Below are positions 22,211 through 30,416 of a DNA stretch of 64,000 nt, one piece after another (positions within the stretch are counted from its first letter, which is position 1; each line of letters starts with the position of its first letter). Source of the stretch: Streptococcus mutans. GTDB taxonomy: Bacteria; Bacillota; Bacilli; Lactobacillales; Streptococcaceae. A program made the translations under genes and the position numbers. Under the pieces are notes generated by a model, which was not told the origin of the DNA, did not search any database, and was given only the letters and a program-made list of their open reading frames with translations. The stretch is from contig NZ_AP019720.1 in assembly GCF_006739205.1 (NCBI RefSeq), positions 1,116,001 to 1,180,000 on the forward strand, given 5' to 3'.

Positions 22211-23488
22211 TTAATACAATCTATTATAGCCTATTTCTTCATTTTTCAAAAGAACTTTTCTGACTTGTGAAATAAAATAGAGCGATCCTGTAATGACATA
22301 AAAGTCATCTCTTTGAGCCTTGCTTAATCTTTTGAGCCAAAGCTTAAAGTTACTGACTTGTTTGTAAATCTGTGGATAATCTTTCAAAGGAAGGGCATCA
22401 GGATAAGAAAAGGTTGTCACAGTCAAATCAGTGAATTGATTTAATTGCTTTAACATGCTGTCAATTGGTTTGGTATTAATGGCTGCAAAAAGAATATGAA
22501 TCTTTTTATCAGCATACTGCTCTTTTAAAAGTTCCACTAAGGCGGCAACACTTTCATTATTATGAGCACCATCAATCATAAGATTGTCTTTGATAAACTC
22601 TGTCCTTCCTATCCAGTAGTTATGAACCAGACTTTTTTGAATAACAGTATCAGTTACCTTAGGAAAATGCTCTTGCAATAAAAGGGTAGCCATAATAGCC
22701 AAAGCAGCATTAGCTCTTTGATGGTTTCCTTGCATGGCCAATCTAATATCAGAAATCTTTTTATCACCGCAAATAAAATCAAACCTCTCACCCTTATCTA
22801 CAAGATAAAAAGTTTGCCCTAACTCATAAATAGGGCTCTGAGTTTCTTTGGCCTTTTGGTAAAAAACAGCTTTAACATCAGGACGTTTTTCAGCAAAAAT
22901 AAAAGGGACTCCTTCTTTTAAAACACCGACCTTTTGCTGAGCAATATCAGAATAAGTCTCTCCCAAAACGGCCTGATGGTCCAGTCCAATGGAGGTACAA
23001 ATAACGGCTTGCGCCTTAAAAACATTGGTTGAGTCGTAGAGTCCGCCCATTCCTGCCTCAATAATAACCAAATCAACCGGATGCACTTTCCCGAAATAAA
23101 GAAACATTAAAAGCGTGATAATTTCAAATTCTGTCGCTGCTTCCAAATCAGTCTCAAGAGGCAGACGTTCAACCACAGGTTTGGCTAATTGAACTAAATG
23201 AACAAGATCCCTTTCACTGATCATTCGACCATTAATTGAGATTCGCTCTCTAAAATCAATAATATAAGGTGAAATAAAAGTCCCAACCCGATAACCTGCT
23301 TCACTAAAAATAGTTTGTAAATCATTAACAGTGGATCCTTTACCATTAGTACCGACAACATGGATGCCGCAAATATGCCGTTGGGGATTGCCCAATTTTT
23401 CTAGCATCCAAGTCATACGTTCCAAGCCCGGTTTAATCCCAAACTTTAAACTATCCTGTATCCAAGTCAATGCTTCTTGATAATTCAT
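22211..23488 (-). CDS. folC: Folylpolyglutamate synthase / dihydrofolate synthase
   Basis: FolC adds glutamate to dihydropteroate or folate. From the ATG at 23488 (GGAG ribosome site) it is 425 residues. It has a P-loop GTNGKGST, the [13 protein letters not shown] motif and IDGAHNNES at the start of the C-terminal domain. The frame stays open 48 codons further up to 23632 without a stop, but the ribosome site and the family alignment (NYQEALTWI is a typical start) favour 23488. It stands between thrB and folE. Confidence 0.93.
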   Translation of the reverse strand: MNYQEALTWIQDSLKFGIKPGLERMTWMLEKLGNPQRHICGIHVVGTNGKGSTVNDLQTIFSEAGYRVGTFISPYIIDFRERISINGRMISERDLVHLVQLAKPVVERLPLETDLEAATEFEIITLLMFLYFGKVHPVDLVIIEAGMGGLYDSTNVFKAQAVICTSIGLDHQAVLGETYSDIAQQKVGVLKEGVPFIFAEKRPDVKAVFYQKAKETQSPIYELGQTFYLVDKGERFDFICGDKKISDIRLAMQGNHQRANAALAIMATLLLQEHFPKVTDTVIQKSLVHNYWIGRTEFIKDNLMIDGAHNNESVAALVELLKEQYADKKIHILFAAINTKPIDSMLKQLNQFTDLTVTTFSYPDALPLKDYPQIYKQVSNFKLWLKRLSKAQRDDFYVITGSLYFISQVRKVLLKNEEIGYNRLY

Positions 23489-23656
23489 TTTTTCTCCAGC
23501 TCTAAATTTCAAAAACACAGATGAGTTTAAGACAAAGCCATCATGACCGATACAATCACCACAAGCGGATATATCTTTTAGAAGATTATCTATAAAATAT
23601 TCAAAGTATATTGCTAACGCAGTAGTTATCATTCATCATTTAAGTAAAGATTCTTA

Positions 23657-24523
23657 TTAATTTTTCTCAACCCTTACACCCTTAGCATCAATACGAAGCA
23701 AATGAGTACTACCACTTAGCTCTAAAGCATCAATGTCCGCCTTGATTTGATCAGCCTTATCTTGATCCGTTAAGACAATAACCGTCGGCCCTGCACCAGA
23801 AAGGTAGCTGGCATAAGCACCGTTTCGCTTACCGATCTCCTTAATTTGTGCAAATTCCCTTACCAAGGATTGACGAAAACGTTCATGAAAGCGGTCATTC
23901 ATAATAGCTTCACCCGCTGTCTTTAAATCACCAGTCAAAAGACCGGCAACAGCAACATTAGCAATTGAGCTAGCAGCCACCGCTTCCTTATATGTTAAAT
24001 CTGTTGGTAAAACATCACGGCTGTCACTGGTCTTTAACTCATAATTAGGGATAAAAGCAATAAAAGAGCTTTTGGGAAAATCAGCAACAACATAATTAAC
24101 TTTTTGATTGATATAACTGGAAATCACGAGGTTTCCAAATAAAGCCGGTGCCACATTGTCTGGATGTCCTTCAATTTCCGTTGCAATGTCTAACTTTTCA
24201 CTGTCTGTCAAATTCAGATCTGCTAATTGATTAGCCAATTCAATACCTGCAACAATAACAGAGCTTGACGATCCTAATCCTCTTGCCAGAGGAATATCAC
24301 TAACCATACGTAAGCGATGAGGTCTGAGATCTGGTGCCACTTTTAAAGCTGTTACAAGCAACAAATTATGCTCATCACTTGGAATATCACCCAAATCATG
24401 ACTAATATGCCAAGAAGCAGCTTCTTCTAAAACTTCAATAGAAAGATATTTGGAAAGAGCAACGCCGACAGAGTCAAAGCCGGGTCCAATATTAGCTGAT
24501 GTTGCAGGTACTGTAATTTTCAT
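23657..24523 (-). CDS. thrB: Homoserine kinase
   Basis: ThrB phosphorylates homoserine on the way to threonine. This 288-residue GHMP kinase has the N-terminal [16 protein letters not shown], the ATP loop [12 protein letters not shown] and the C-terminal [10 protein letters not shown]. It begins 1 bp after the hom stop, so the two are translationally linked. No thrC is in the window. Confidence 0.95.
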   Translation of the reverse strand: MKITVPATSANIGPGFDSVGVALSKYLSIEVLEEAASWHISHDLGDIPSDEHNLLLVTALKVAPDLRPHRLRMVSDIPLARGLGSSSSVIVAGIELANQLADLNLTDSEKLDIATEIEGHPDNVAPALFGNLVISSYINQKVNYVVADFPKSSFIAFIPNYELKTSDSRDVLPTDLTYKEAVAASSIANVAVAGLLTGDLKTAGEAIMNDRFHERFRQSLVREFAQIKEIGKRNGAYASYLSGAGPTVIVLTDQDKADQIKADIDALELSGSTHLLRIDAKGVRVEKN

Positions 24524-24524
24524 C

Positions 24525-25811
24525 TTATTCCCCTAATACTTTGAAAGTGTTGAGCAATTTAAAGTCTGCCACAGCTTGTAATTTCTCAGTGACATTTACT
24601 AACTGGCTTTTACTCAATGAATGCGTAATTATCACCACACGCGCTTGTTCACCATTAGCTTTTTGCTGTAAAACTTGTTCAAAAGAGATATCTTCTGAAT
24701 TGAAAATTTCCGCCAAGCGCAGCATTTTACCTTTTTCATCTGCTGTATTAATAGCAAAATAATAATGACTTTTAACATCATCAGGATGCGCAATTTTTGT
24801 TTCACGGATAAATTCATTGAAGCATTTACCGACATTACCGTCTTTGATGCGACGAGCGATGCGAATCACATCAGCTACAACAGAGGTTGCTGTTGGCTTT
24901 TGACCGGCACCCGGTCCATAGTACATAGACTCACCAATACCAATTGATTCCACAAAGACTGCATTCATCACATCATTAACACTGGCAAGCGGATGAGATT
25001 TTGGAAGGAATGTAGGTGACACTTCTGCAAAAATACCAGAAGGTGTTTCCTCAACTGAACCAACCAGCTTGATAACATAACCTAGTTGCTGTGCCATAGC
25101 GACATCATCAGGAGTAATGCTTGAAATACCTTGATGCACTACTTGATCAAAATCAATTGTCATGCCAAAACCAAATTGGCTGAGAATAACAGCCTTATAA
25201 GCTGCATCAATTCCTTCAACATCATTGGTCGGATCGCTTTCGGCATAACCTAATTCCTGAGCTTTTTTGAGAGCCGCTTCATAGGTCCAGCCTTCATCGA
25301 CCATTTTGGTCATCATAAAATTAGAGGTTCCGTTTAATACTCCAAGAATACGAGTGACCTTATCAGAAGTCAATGAATTGGCTAAAGTGCGTAAAATCGG
25401 AATACCACCAGCAACAGCAGCCTCATAATAAAAAGCTACACCTTTATCTTGAGCAAGTCTGATGAGTTCTTTACCATGCGTTGCAATTAAGTCTTTATTA
25501 GCTGAAACAACATGCTTACCAGCTTCAAGCGCCTTGGTGATAAAAGTCTTAGCTGGTTCAATGCGTCCCATCAATTCCACAACAATAGCAATATCGTCAT
25601 CGGACAAAATATCATCAACATTCGTTACAAAGTTAAAATCATTGCCCGCTGCCAAAAGACGTTTTTTCTCATCGTCGTCTTTAACCAAAACTTTAGCAAT
25701 TTCAAGTTTAGTCCCTGAAGCAGCTATAATTTTATCCTTGTTTTCCTTCAATAAAAACGGTATTCCGCTCGCTACTGTACCAAACCCAAGCAAACCAATT
25801 TTTATAGACAT
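24525..25811 (-). CDS. hom: Homoserine dehydrogenase
   Basis: Hom reduces aspartate semialdehyde (product of Asd at 1.4-2.5 kb) to homoserine. The 428-residue protein has the Rossmann motif [12 protein letters not shown] and the catalytic region [13 protein letters not shown]...[14 protein letters not shown]-terminal ACT domain (about 345-425, [16 protein letters not shown]) is the usual site of threonine feedback. It heads the hom-thrB-folC-E-P-B-K run. The promoter region is shared with the divergent deacetylase gene. Confidence 0.95.
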   Translation of the reverse strand: MSIKIGLLGFGTVASGIPFLLKENKDKIIAASGTKLEIAKVLVKDDDEKKRLLAAGNDFNFVTNVDDILSDDDIAIVVELMGRIEPAKTFITKALEAGKHVVSANKDLIATHGKELIRLAQDKGVAFYYEAAVAGGIPILRTLANSLTSDKVTRILGVLNGTSNFMMTKMVDEGWTYEAALKKAQELGYAESDPTNDVEGIDAAYKAVILSQFGFGMTIDFDQVVHQGISSITPDDVAMAQQLGYVIKLVGSVEETPSGIFAEVSPTFLPKSHPLASVNDVMNAVFVESIGIGESMYYGPGAGQKPTATSVVADVIRIARRIKDGNVGKCFNEFIRETKIAHPDDVKSHYYFAINTADEKGKMLRLAEIFNSEDISFEQVLQQKANGEQARVVIITHSLSKSQLVNVTEKLQAVADFKLLNTFKVLGE

Positions 25812-25889
25812 TTCCTTCTCCTTGTAAACACAATTTTTTTCATTATATCAAATTTTTGGCAGAATTTACAGCTAATTATCCGCTTCTTG

Positions 25890-25898
25890 TGCTATAAT
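25890..25898 (+). promoter_or_regulatory. Extended -10 promoter of the deacetylase gene
   Basis: TGC followed by TATAAT (25893-25898) gives an extended -10 about 18 bp before the ATG at 25917. There is no clear -35. Confidence 0.55.
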
Positions 25899-25916
25899 AA
25901 GCTAAGAGGATATTTT

Positions 25917-26816
25917 ATGACTAAGAAAAAACATCAAAAGAAATCATTAACAGGCCTTAATGCCATTTTAATTTTTGCCTGTGCTTTAATATTAGGTTTT
26001 CTCCTTTTTGTAGTAACCTACCAAAAAAAGACAGCAACTAAAAATAGAACTACAACTACTACTGTAACCAGCATTGCTAAAAGCAGCCATCAGAAAAAAG
26101 AAAAAACAAACAGCAAATGGACCAAACAAGATCAGCCAGTTAAAATCCCTATTTTAATGTATCACGCTATCCATAATATGGCTCCAGAGGAAGCAGGAAA
26201 TGCCAATCTCATTGTTGCTCCCGATATTTTTGAAAGTCATATTAAACGTTTGAGCGACGAGGGTTACTACTTTTTAACTCCAGAAGAAGCTTACAAAGCT
26301 CTTACTCAAAACAGTCTGCCTGCTAAAAAAGTGATTTGGCTGACTTTTGATGACAGTCTTATTGACTTTTATAATATTGCCTTCCCTATCTTAAAAAAAT
26401 ATAAAGCCAAGGCCACCAATAATGTTATCACCAGTTTCACTCAGGAGGGAAGAGCTGGAAACCTAACGTTAAAGCAAATGAAAGAAATGAAAAAGGAAGG
26501 AATGTCTTTCCAATCTCATACTCTAACCCATCCTGATTTATCTGCTTCAGATCAAGAAACGCAGGCTGCGGAGCTAAAGCAATCTAAGGATTATCTCGAT
26601 AAAGAATTAGATCAAACCACAACAGCAATAGCTTATCCAGCGGGACGTTACAATGATACAACGCTTAATTTAGCTAATCAATATAAGTTGGGAGTGACAA
26701 CTAACGAAGGCCTAGCTAGTGCTAACGATGGACTTCTCTCCTTAAATCGTATCCGCATCCTACCAGATACAAGTGCAGATGTTTTAATAAATACTATCTC
26801 TCCTGCCATTCAGTAA
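25917..26816 (+). CDS. Membrane-anchored polysaccharide deacetylase
   Basis: The 299-residue protein has a basic N-terminus, one membrane segment (about 15-37), a Lys/Thr/Ser-rich linker (about 40-75), and a NodB-type carbohydrate esterase domain. Motifs seen are ILMYHAI, WLTFDDSLIDFYN (metal Asp), the metal-binding SHTLTHPDL and AYPAGRYND. The substrate is probably peptidoglycan GlcNAc or another exposed N-acetylated glycan, acting at the outer membrane face. AGAGG eight bases before ATG 25917 sets the start; ten more in-frame codons upstream overlap the promoter. It is divergent from hom and monocistronic. Confidence 0.88.
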   Translation: MTKKKHQKKSLTGLNAILIFACALILGFLLFVVTYQKKTATKNRTTTTTVTSIAKSSHQKKEKTNSKWTKQDQPVKIPILMYHAIHNMAPEEAGNANLIVAPDIFESHIKRLSDEGYYFLTPEEAYKALTQNSLPAKKVIWLTFDDSLIDFYNIAFPILKKYKAKATNNVITSFTQEGRAGNLTLKQMKEMKKEGMSFQSHTLTHPDLSASDQETQAAELKQSKDYLDKELDQTTTAIAYPAGRYNDTTLNLANQYKLGVTTNEGLASANDGLLSLNRIRILPDTSADVLINTISPAIQ

Positions 26817-26819
26817 CGA

Positions 26820-26856
26820 CAAAAGACTAGGATTAAAAACAGTCCTAGTCTTTTGA
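26820..26856 (+). terminator. Terminator after the deacetylase gene
   Basis: A 12-bp perfect stem (26821-26832 with 26843-26854) beginning AAAAGACTAGGA lies 5 bp after the stop codon. The stem ends in T4. Confidence 0.85.
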
Positions 26857-26916
26857 TATATATTATCCTTACCTTTGGAAACGACACTGTGACCACAGCG
26901 GCAACTGGTAGGTATT

Positions 26917-26947
26917 CCCATTGTCTTTATTTTTTAGACGATGGGTC
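26917..26947. repeat. Hairpin next to the intergenic repeat
   Basis: CCATTGTCT/AGACGATGG (about 26919-26927 with 26936-26944) forms a stem with one mismatch and a T-rich loop, immediately before the repeat at 26951. The 26857-26916 DNA shows nothing else. Confidence 0.4.
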
Positions 26948-26950
26948 TCT

Positions 26951-27107
26951 GATTGCTTTTCACTGTAGTTAAAGTGATAGAACTGCTTATAGTTTGATCA
27001 CGAGGAGTTAGCAAGACCCAGAATCGCCAAAAAGAGTACAGTCCTTAGATTTCTAAATAGTCCGCTGGATTATTTAGTTTTCGCCTCCATTAGTTAAGGA
27101 AAGCCAT
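26951..27107. repeat. Intergenic repeat family, copy 1
   Basis: About 155 bp aligns with 63581-63740 in the same orientation at roughly three-quarters identity. Blocks in common include GATTGCTTTT, GCTTATAGTT, CGCCAAAAAGA, ATTTCTAAA, TAGTCCGCTGGA and TTTTCGCCT. It contains no open frame, and TAGTCCGCTGGA-type words are palindromic. It lies in the 3' region of the acyl-CoA-dehydrogenase-like gene. Confidence 0.75.
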
Positions 27108-27178
27108 AAATTCCAAACATATTTATTGAAAGAATAAATAAGTCCATATCAAAAGAGGACAAGCGAGAGATCAAGGGG

Positions 27179-28246
27179 CTAAACAGTTTCCAAAATATGT
27201 CGAAGCTGAACTGCACTTGGGGAAACTATCGGCAGAAAAGCCCCTTCATTCCAACGGCGAATAAAACTTGATGTTGAATGTTTAAAATACCCGCGACCGC
27301 CGCTTGCCTGCAATTCCAGCAGCAAACTATTGGCTACAATATCTACGATATCAATGCGTAACTGAAAAAGCTGCCGCGGATTTCTAATGAAGTAGGTACG
27401 ATCACCTAGACCTTCAAACAAGTCACTCTTAATGGTATTGAGATCTTTCAAAACATTATCATATTCTGTTCTCAGAACTGAACGATTGCTGTTAAGATTT
27501 TGCGCAACTTCTTTTAAGGAACGCTCCGCTAAACCAAAAGCAAGACCAAATTGGTAACCTAGAAATTCCGGACGCGTCTGAGCCAAGAAGTCTTCAGCAT
27601 CATCTGATAAAATCCAGTTATTATCCAAAGGAACGCGATTAAATGTGAGAGCTGCTGTGTTAGAACCCTGCAAAGAAACAAATTCTAAATCATCAGAGCG
27701 TGATAGGTGTGCTGCTGTTGATGGCACTGTCAAAATTAAAGGTTTTTTATTTTCGTCTTCAAAAGAAGCCGCAAAAATAGTAACGAAATTATCAGAACGC
27801 AAATTAGTCACCCAAGGTAATCTGCCTTTAAGGTAATACTGTCCCTCTTGCTCAATGATAGTAACATTCAATTCTTCAATTTTAGATAAGAATTTTGTCG
27901 CATTTGACAGAGCTGTCCCGGCTGCTAATTTCCCTGTTAACAAATCAGGCAGCCAAGTCTTTCTAGCATAGTCGTTACTGCTTGCAAGAATATTTTCGAT
28001 AAAGGTTCGATGTCCCCATGAGATAAAGGAAGCCGTTAAAGAATGCTGCGCTAATTCTGACAAAAATCCAATAACCTCTGTTTGAGAACCACCCTTACCC
28101 CCAGATTTCTCTGGAACAGCAAGACCAAAGACACCTTCCGCTGCTACTTTTTCTAATAGTTGGTCAGCTGCTCCGCCAGACTTTTGGTCAATCTGATCAG
28201 CATGAGTATCTAACCAATCAATAAATTCTCCCGAAAAATAAGCCAT
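27179..28246 (-). CDS. Acyl-CoA-dehydrogenase-family flavoprotein
   Basis: At 355 residues this has the three-part ACAD layout. There is an N-terminal helical part (FGLAVPEKSGGKGGSQTEV), a middle beta part (about 120-205) and a C-terminal helical part ending in RRWNEGAFLPIVSPSAVQLRHILE. The catalytic-base region is not typical of fatty-acid enzymes. S. mutans does not degrade fatty acids, so an ACAD-fold monooxygenase such as the sulfur-acquisition SfnB/DszC group is a better guess (inference). It is 20 bp after the AhpD-like gene and shares its promoter, which carries an ATAA-N7-TTAT box. Confidence 0.75.
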   Translation of the reverse strand: MAYFSGEFIDWLDTHADQIDQKSGGAADQLLEKVAAEGVFGLAVPEKSGGKGGSQTEVIGFLSELAQHSLTASFISWGHRTFIENILASSNDYARKTWLPDLLTGKLAAGTALSNATKFLSKIEELNVTIIEQEGQYYLKGRLPWVTNLRSDNFVTIFAASFEDENKKPLILTVPSTAAHLSRSDDLEFVSLQGSNTAALTFNRVPLDNNWILSDDAEDFLAQTRPEFLGYQFGLAFGLAERSLKEVAQNLNSNRSVLRTEYDNVLKDLNTIKSDLFEGLGDRTYFIRNPRQLFQLRIDIVDIVANSLLLELQASGGRGYFKHSTSSFIRRWNEGAFLPIVSPSAVQLRHILETV

Positions 28247-28266
28247 AATAGCCCCCTTTTCATTTT

Positions 28267-28818
28267 CTATTTCACATACTGCTGTAACTCTGGGTTAATT
28301 GGTGTGTCTGCCATATTATTGGCATAATTGCAAAGCGAGGCTAAACTAACACCCAAAACCACATCAAGCGCATTCTCAGGTGTATAACCAACTTCCAAGA
28401 AATCAGCAAAAGCTTCATCTCCGACACGTCCCTTGGTGTTAATAACAGCAATAGTAAATTTTGCCAAGGTATCCAACTTAGGATCATCATCGATCGGAGT
28501 TGCATTGCGCAAGGCCTCTAATAAATCTGGTGCCATTTGAATTTGCTTAATCGAAAAGGCTGTATGACCTGCTACACAAAAAGCACAGCCATTGGTTACA
28601 GCAGCTGTAATCTGAACAACTTCGCGCTCCGTTGGTGTTAATGAATTACGACGATTAATTTCTCCTACTGTCCGATAAGTCTCAAGAGCCGTTGGGGCAT
28701 TAGCCAAAAGGCCAATAAGATTAGGTATATAGCCGCCATTGTCCTTTTTAACTGTCCGCAACGTTTCTTTAACTCTCTCGGGTGCAGTTTCAATTGTATG
28801 TATAGTAAATTTAGACAT
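28267..28818 (-). CDS. AhpD-like / carboxymuconolactone decarboxylase family protein
   Basis: The 183-residue protein (ATG at 28818, AGGAG seven bases upstream) has the AhpD active-site pattern C78-A-F-C81-V-A-G-H85 after the conserved Glu in TPTEREVVQ. Such proteins act as thiol-disulfide reductants or alkylhydroperoxidases. The pairing with the ACAD-like flavoprotein suggests one reaction system. I recall this locus labelled in S. mutans as macrophage infectivity potentiator-related, which says little about function. A longer open frame to 28932 lacks a ribosome site. Confidence 0.85.
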   Translation of the reverse strand: MSKFTIHTIETAPERVKETLRTVKKDNGGYIPNLIGLLANAPTALETYRTVGEINRRNSLTPTEREVVQITAAVTNGCAFCVAGHTAFSIKQIQMAPDLLEALRNATPIDDDPKLDTLAKFTIAVINTKGRVGDEAFADFLEVGYTPENALDVVLGVSLASLCNYANNMADTPINPELQQYVK

Positions 28819-28839
28819 AATAAACTCCTTTTTTAGTAT

Positions 28840-28913
28840 TTCTACTATCTTATCATGCCCTACCTTTTTAGGATAATCTATATTTTTTATGGTTAGGCAT
28901 AAGAAAAATTTAT
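28840..28913 (-). promoter_or_regulatory. Promoter with ATAA-N7-TTAT LysR-type box
   Basis: ATAA-GAAAAAT-TTAT lies at 28899-28913. Downstream on the minus strand come AACCATAAAAAA and an AGATTAT -10-like word. The same order (box, AACCATAAAAAA, AAATTAT) occurs at 53715-53756 in front of the UroD-like gene. The T-N11-A geometry fits LysR regulators. Confidence 0.55.
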
Positions 28914-29017
28914 AGAGCTCTTGGATAAACAAAAAATTCCAATTTCAGAGAAGGTACAATTGAAACGCCAAAATATTTTTACATAATTTTATTTATGCAA
29001 AAAAATAACTATAACCA

Positions 29018-29053
29018 AAGAAAAAGCCCACTAAGAAAACCTTAGCGGACTTT
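29018..29053 (-). terminator. Terminator after rplL
   Basis: The stem around AAAGTCCGCTAAG/CTTAGTGGGCTTT on the minus strand followed by T5 lies 30 bp after the rplL stop. The 28914-29017 gap shows no gene. Confidence 0.8.
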
Positions 29054-29084
29054 ATTGTTTGAATAGCTTTAAAACAAGACTCTC

Positions 29085-29453
29085 TTATTTAAGAGTAACA
29101 GTTGCTCCAGCTTCTTCAAGTTTAGCTTTAAGTTCTTCAGCTTCTGCTGCTGCAACACCTTCTTTAAGTACAGATGGTGCGTTATCAACAAGACCTTTAG
29201 CTTCTTTAAGACCTTCGCCTGTGATTTCACGAACAACTTTGATAACAGCAACTTTCTTGTCACCACCAGCAGTCAATTCGATATCAAATGAATCTTTAGC
29301 AGCTGCTTCTTCTCCACCAGCTGCACCAGCCGCAGCTACAGGAGCAGCTGCAGTTACACCAAATTCTTCTTCAATCGCTTTTACAAGATCGTTAAGCTCA
29401 AGGATTGAAGCTTCTTTAATTTCAGCAATAATGTTTTCAATGTTCAATGCCAT
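29085..29453 (-). CDS. rplL: 50S ribosomal protein L7/L12
   Basis: L7/L12 forms the ribosomal stalk that recruits translation GTPases. The 122 residues show the N-terminal dimerisation part ([26 protein letters not shown]), an Ala/Gly-rich hinge (about 33-50) and the C-terminal domain with [24 protein letters not shown]. It is 65 bp after rplJ, as usual. Confidence 0.98.
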   Translation of the reverse strand: MALNIENIIAEIKEASILELNDLVKAIEEEFGVTAAAPVAAAGAAGGEEAAAKDSFDIELTAGGDKKVAVIKVVREITGEGLKEAKGLVDNAPSVLKEGVAAAEAEELKAKLEEAGATVTLK

Positions 29454-29518
29454 TGTTAAATTCCTCCAAAAATAGTTTTTCTTAAATAATTTGTAGCACT
29501 ATGCTACTGTTTGAAGAC

Positions 29519-30022
29519 TTAAGCGGCGTCTTCGTCTTTGCTTTCTGCAACAGCTTTGACAGCATATGCAACGTTGCGGACTGGCGCTTGAAGTACAGAC
29601 AAGAGCATAGAAAGAAGTCCTTCTCTGTTTGGAAGTGCTGCGAGAGCTTGAATTTCTTCTTTTGTAGAAACAGCACCTTCGATTGCACCGCCTTTGATTT
29701 CAAGTGCTTCAGCATCTTTAGCAAAATCGTTAATAATTTTAGCTGGTGCCACAACATCTTCATTTGAAAATGCAACAGCTGATGGTCCAGTAAAGATATC
29801 ATCAAATCCTTCAAGACCAGCTTTTTCAGCAGCACGACGTAAGATTGAATTCTTGATAACTTTGAATTCAACAGCACTTTCACGCAAGTTACGACGAAGA
29901 ACAGTATCTTGTTCAACAGTAAGACCACGTGAATCAACAACGACGATACTTACAGCTGCTTTCATTTTCTCAGCAACAGCATCAACTAATTCTGCTTTTT
30001 TAGCAATACTTGCTTCACTCAT
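29519..30022 (-). CDS. rplJ: 50S ribosomal protein L10
   Basis: L10 anchors L7/L12 dimers to the ribosome. At 167 residues it has normal length, with the N-terminal [15 protein letters not shown] region and a C-terminal helix for L12 binding. Upstream lies the L10 leader structure, through which the L10-L12 complex represses its own operon in other bacteria. Confidence 0.98.
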   Translation of the reverse strand: MSEASIAKKAELVDAVAEKMKAAVSIVVVDSRGLTVEQDTVLRRNLRESAVEFKVIKNSILRRAAEKAGLEGFDDIFTGPSAVAFSNEDVVAPAKIINDFAKDAEALEIKGGAIEGAVSTKEEIQALAALPNREGLLSMLLSVLQAPVRNVAYAVKAVAESKDEDAA

Positions 30023-30029
30023 CAGTGTT

Positions 30030-30183
30030 TAACCTCCGTTTTTATTTTTGGCTGAATGCAATAAAAAATCGCACCCAAACCCAGACACGAAAGTACAATA
30101 CGTTTTTTCAGTTTACGTTTTGTGCCTCGGCAGGAATATTATGAGCACGCTCCCCTGCTGTCTTAGGTCAGTTTTTCAAAACC
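30030..30183 (-). ncRNA. L10 leader (autoregulatory ribosomal-protein leader)
   Basis: The minus-strand leader contains the hallmark GACAGCAGGGGAG followed about 20 nt later by TTCCTGCCGAGGC, which pair as in the Firmicute L10 leader family. It starts just after the promoter at 30190-30217 and ends before the GGAGG of rplJ. L10-L12 is known to bind this RNA and reduce expression. Confidence 0.85.
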
Positions 30184-30189
30184 TTTACT

Positions 30190-30217
30190 ATCATAACATA
30201 TTATTTGAACAAGTCAA
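30190..30217 (-). promoter_or_regulatory. rplJL promoter
   Basis: Minus-strand TTGACT (30212-30217), a 16-bp spacer and TATGAT (30190-30195) place transcription at the start of the L10 leader. Confidence 0.65.
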
Positions 30218-30370
30218 GTTATTAAGGCAATTTAAGAAGAATTTTAAATTATTTTTATTATATAATACATTCTGCTTGATATATAATAATATTGGTGTTA
30301 TAATATAGGCAAATAGTTGATAAAGCTTCTATATCAGTGTCTGAAAATTGTTTTCTTTACTAAACTGTTA

Positions 30371-30394
30371 TAGTATAATCGACTATTTATAATA
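30371..30394 (+). promoter_or_regulatory. clpL promoter region with small palindrome
   Basis: TATAAT (30374-30379) lies inside an interrupted palindrome TTATAGT...ACTATTTATAA (about 30369-30393), 38 bp before clpL. No CtsR heptad pair and no CIRCE element are visible in 30218-30416, which is otherwise AT-rich with several more TATAAT-like words. Confidence 0.4.
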
Positions 30395-30416
30395 ATTAAA
30401 AAAGAGGTAATAAATT

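Noticed and set aside
23489..23656. Tetrahydrofolate riboswitch before folC
   Set aside because: None of the conserved THF-riboswitch core could be found.
25462..25827. 121-codon open frame opposite hom
   Set aside because: It is antisense to a complete homoserine dehydrogenase, Ser-rich and unlike any protein I know.
26951..27107. CRISPR array or tRNA cluster
   Set aside because: There are only two copies far apart, no short direct repeats with spacers and no cloverleaf.
29482..29940. 152-codon frame over rplJ in another frame
   Set aside because: It is a shifted reading of a well-known ribosomal protein gene.
29694..30032. 112-codon open frame opposite rplJ
   Set aside because: The codon pattern belongs to rplJ; the reverse reading is Ser/Thr-rich and lacks a start signal.
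30048..30308. 86-codon plus-strand frame before clpL
   Set aside because: It lies across the L10 leader and the rplJ promoter and encodes nothing recognisable.
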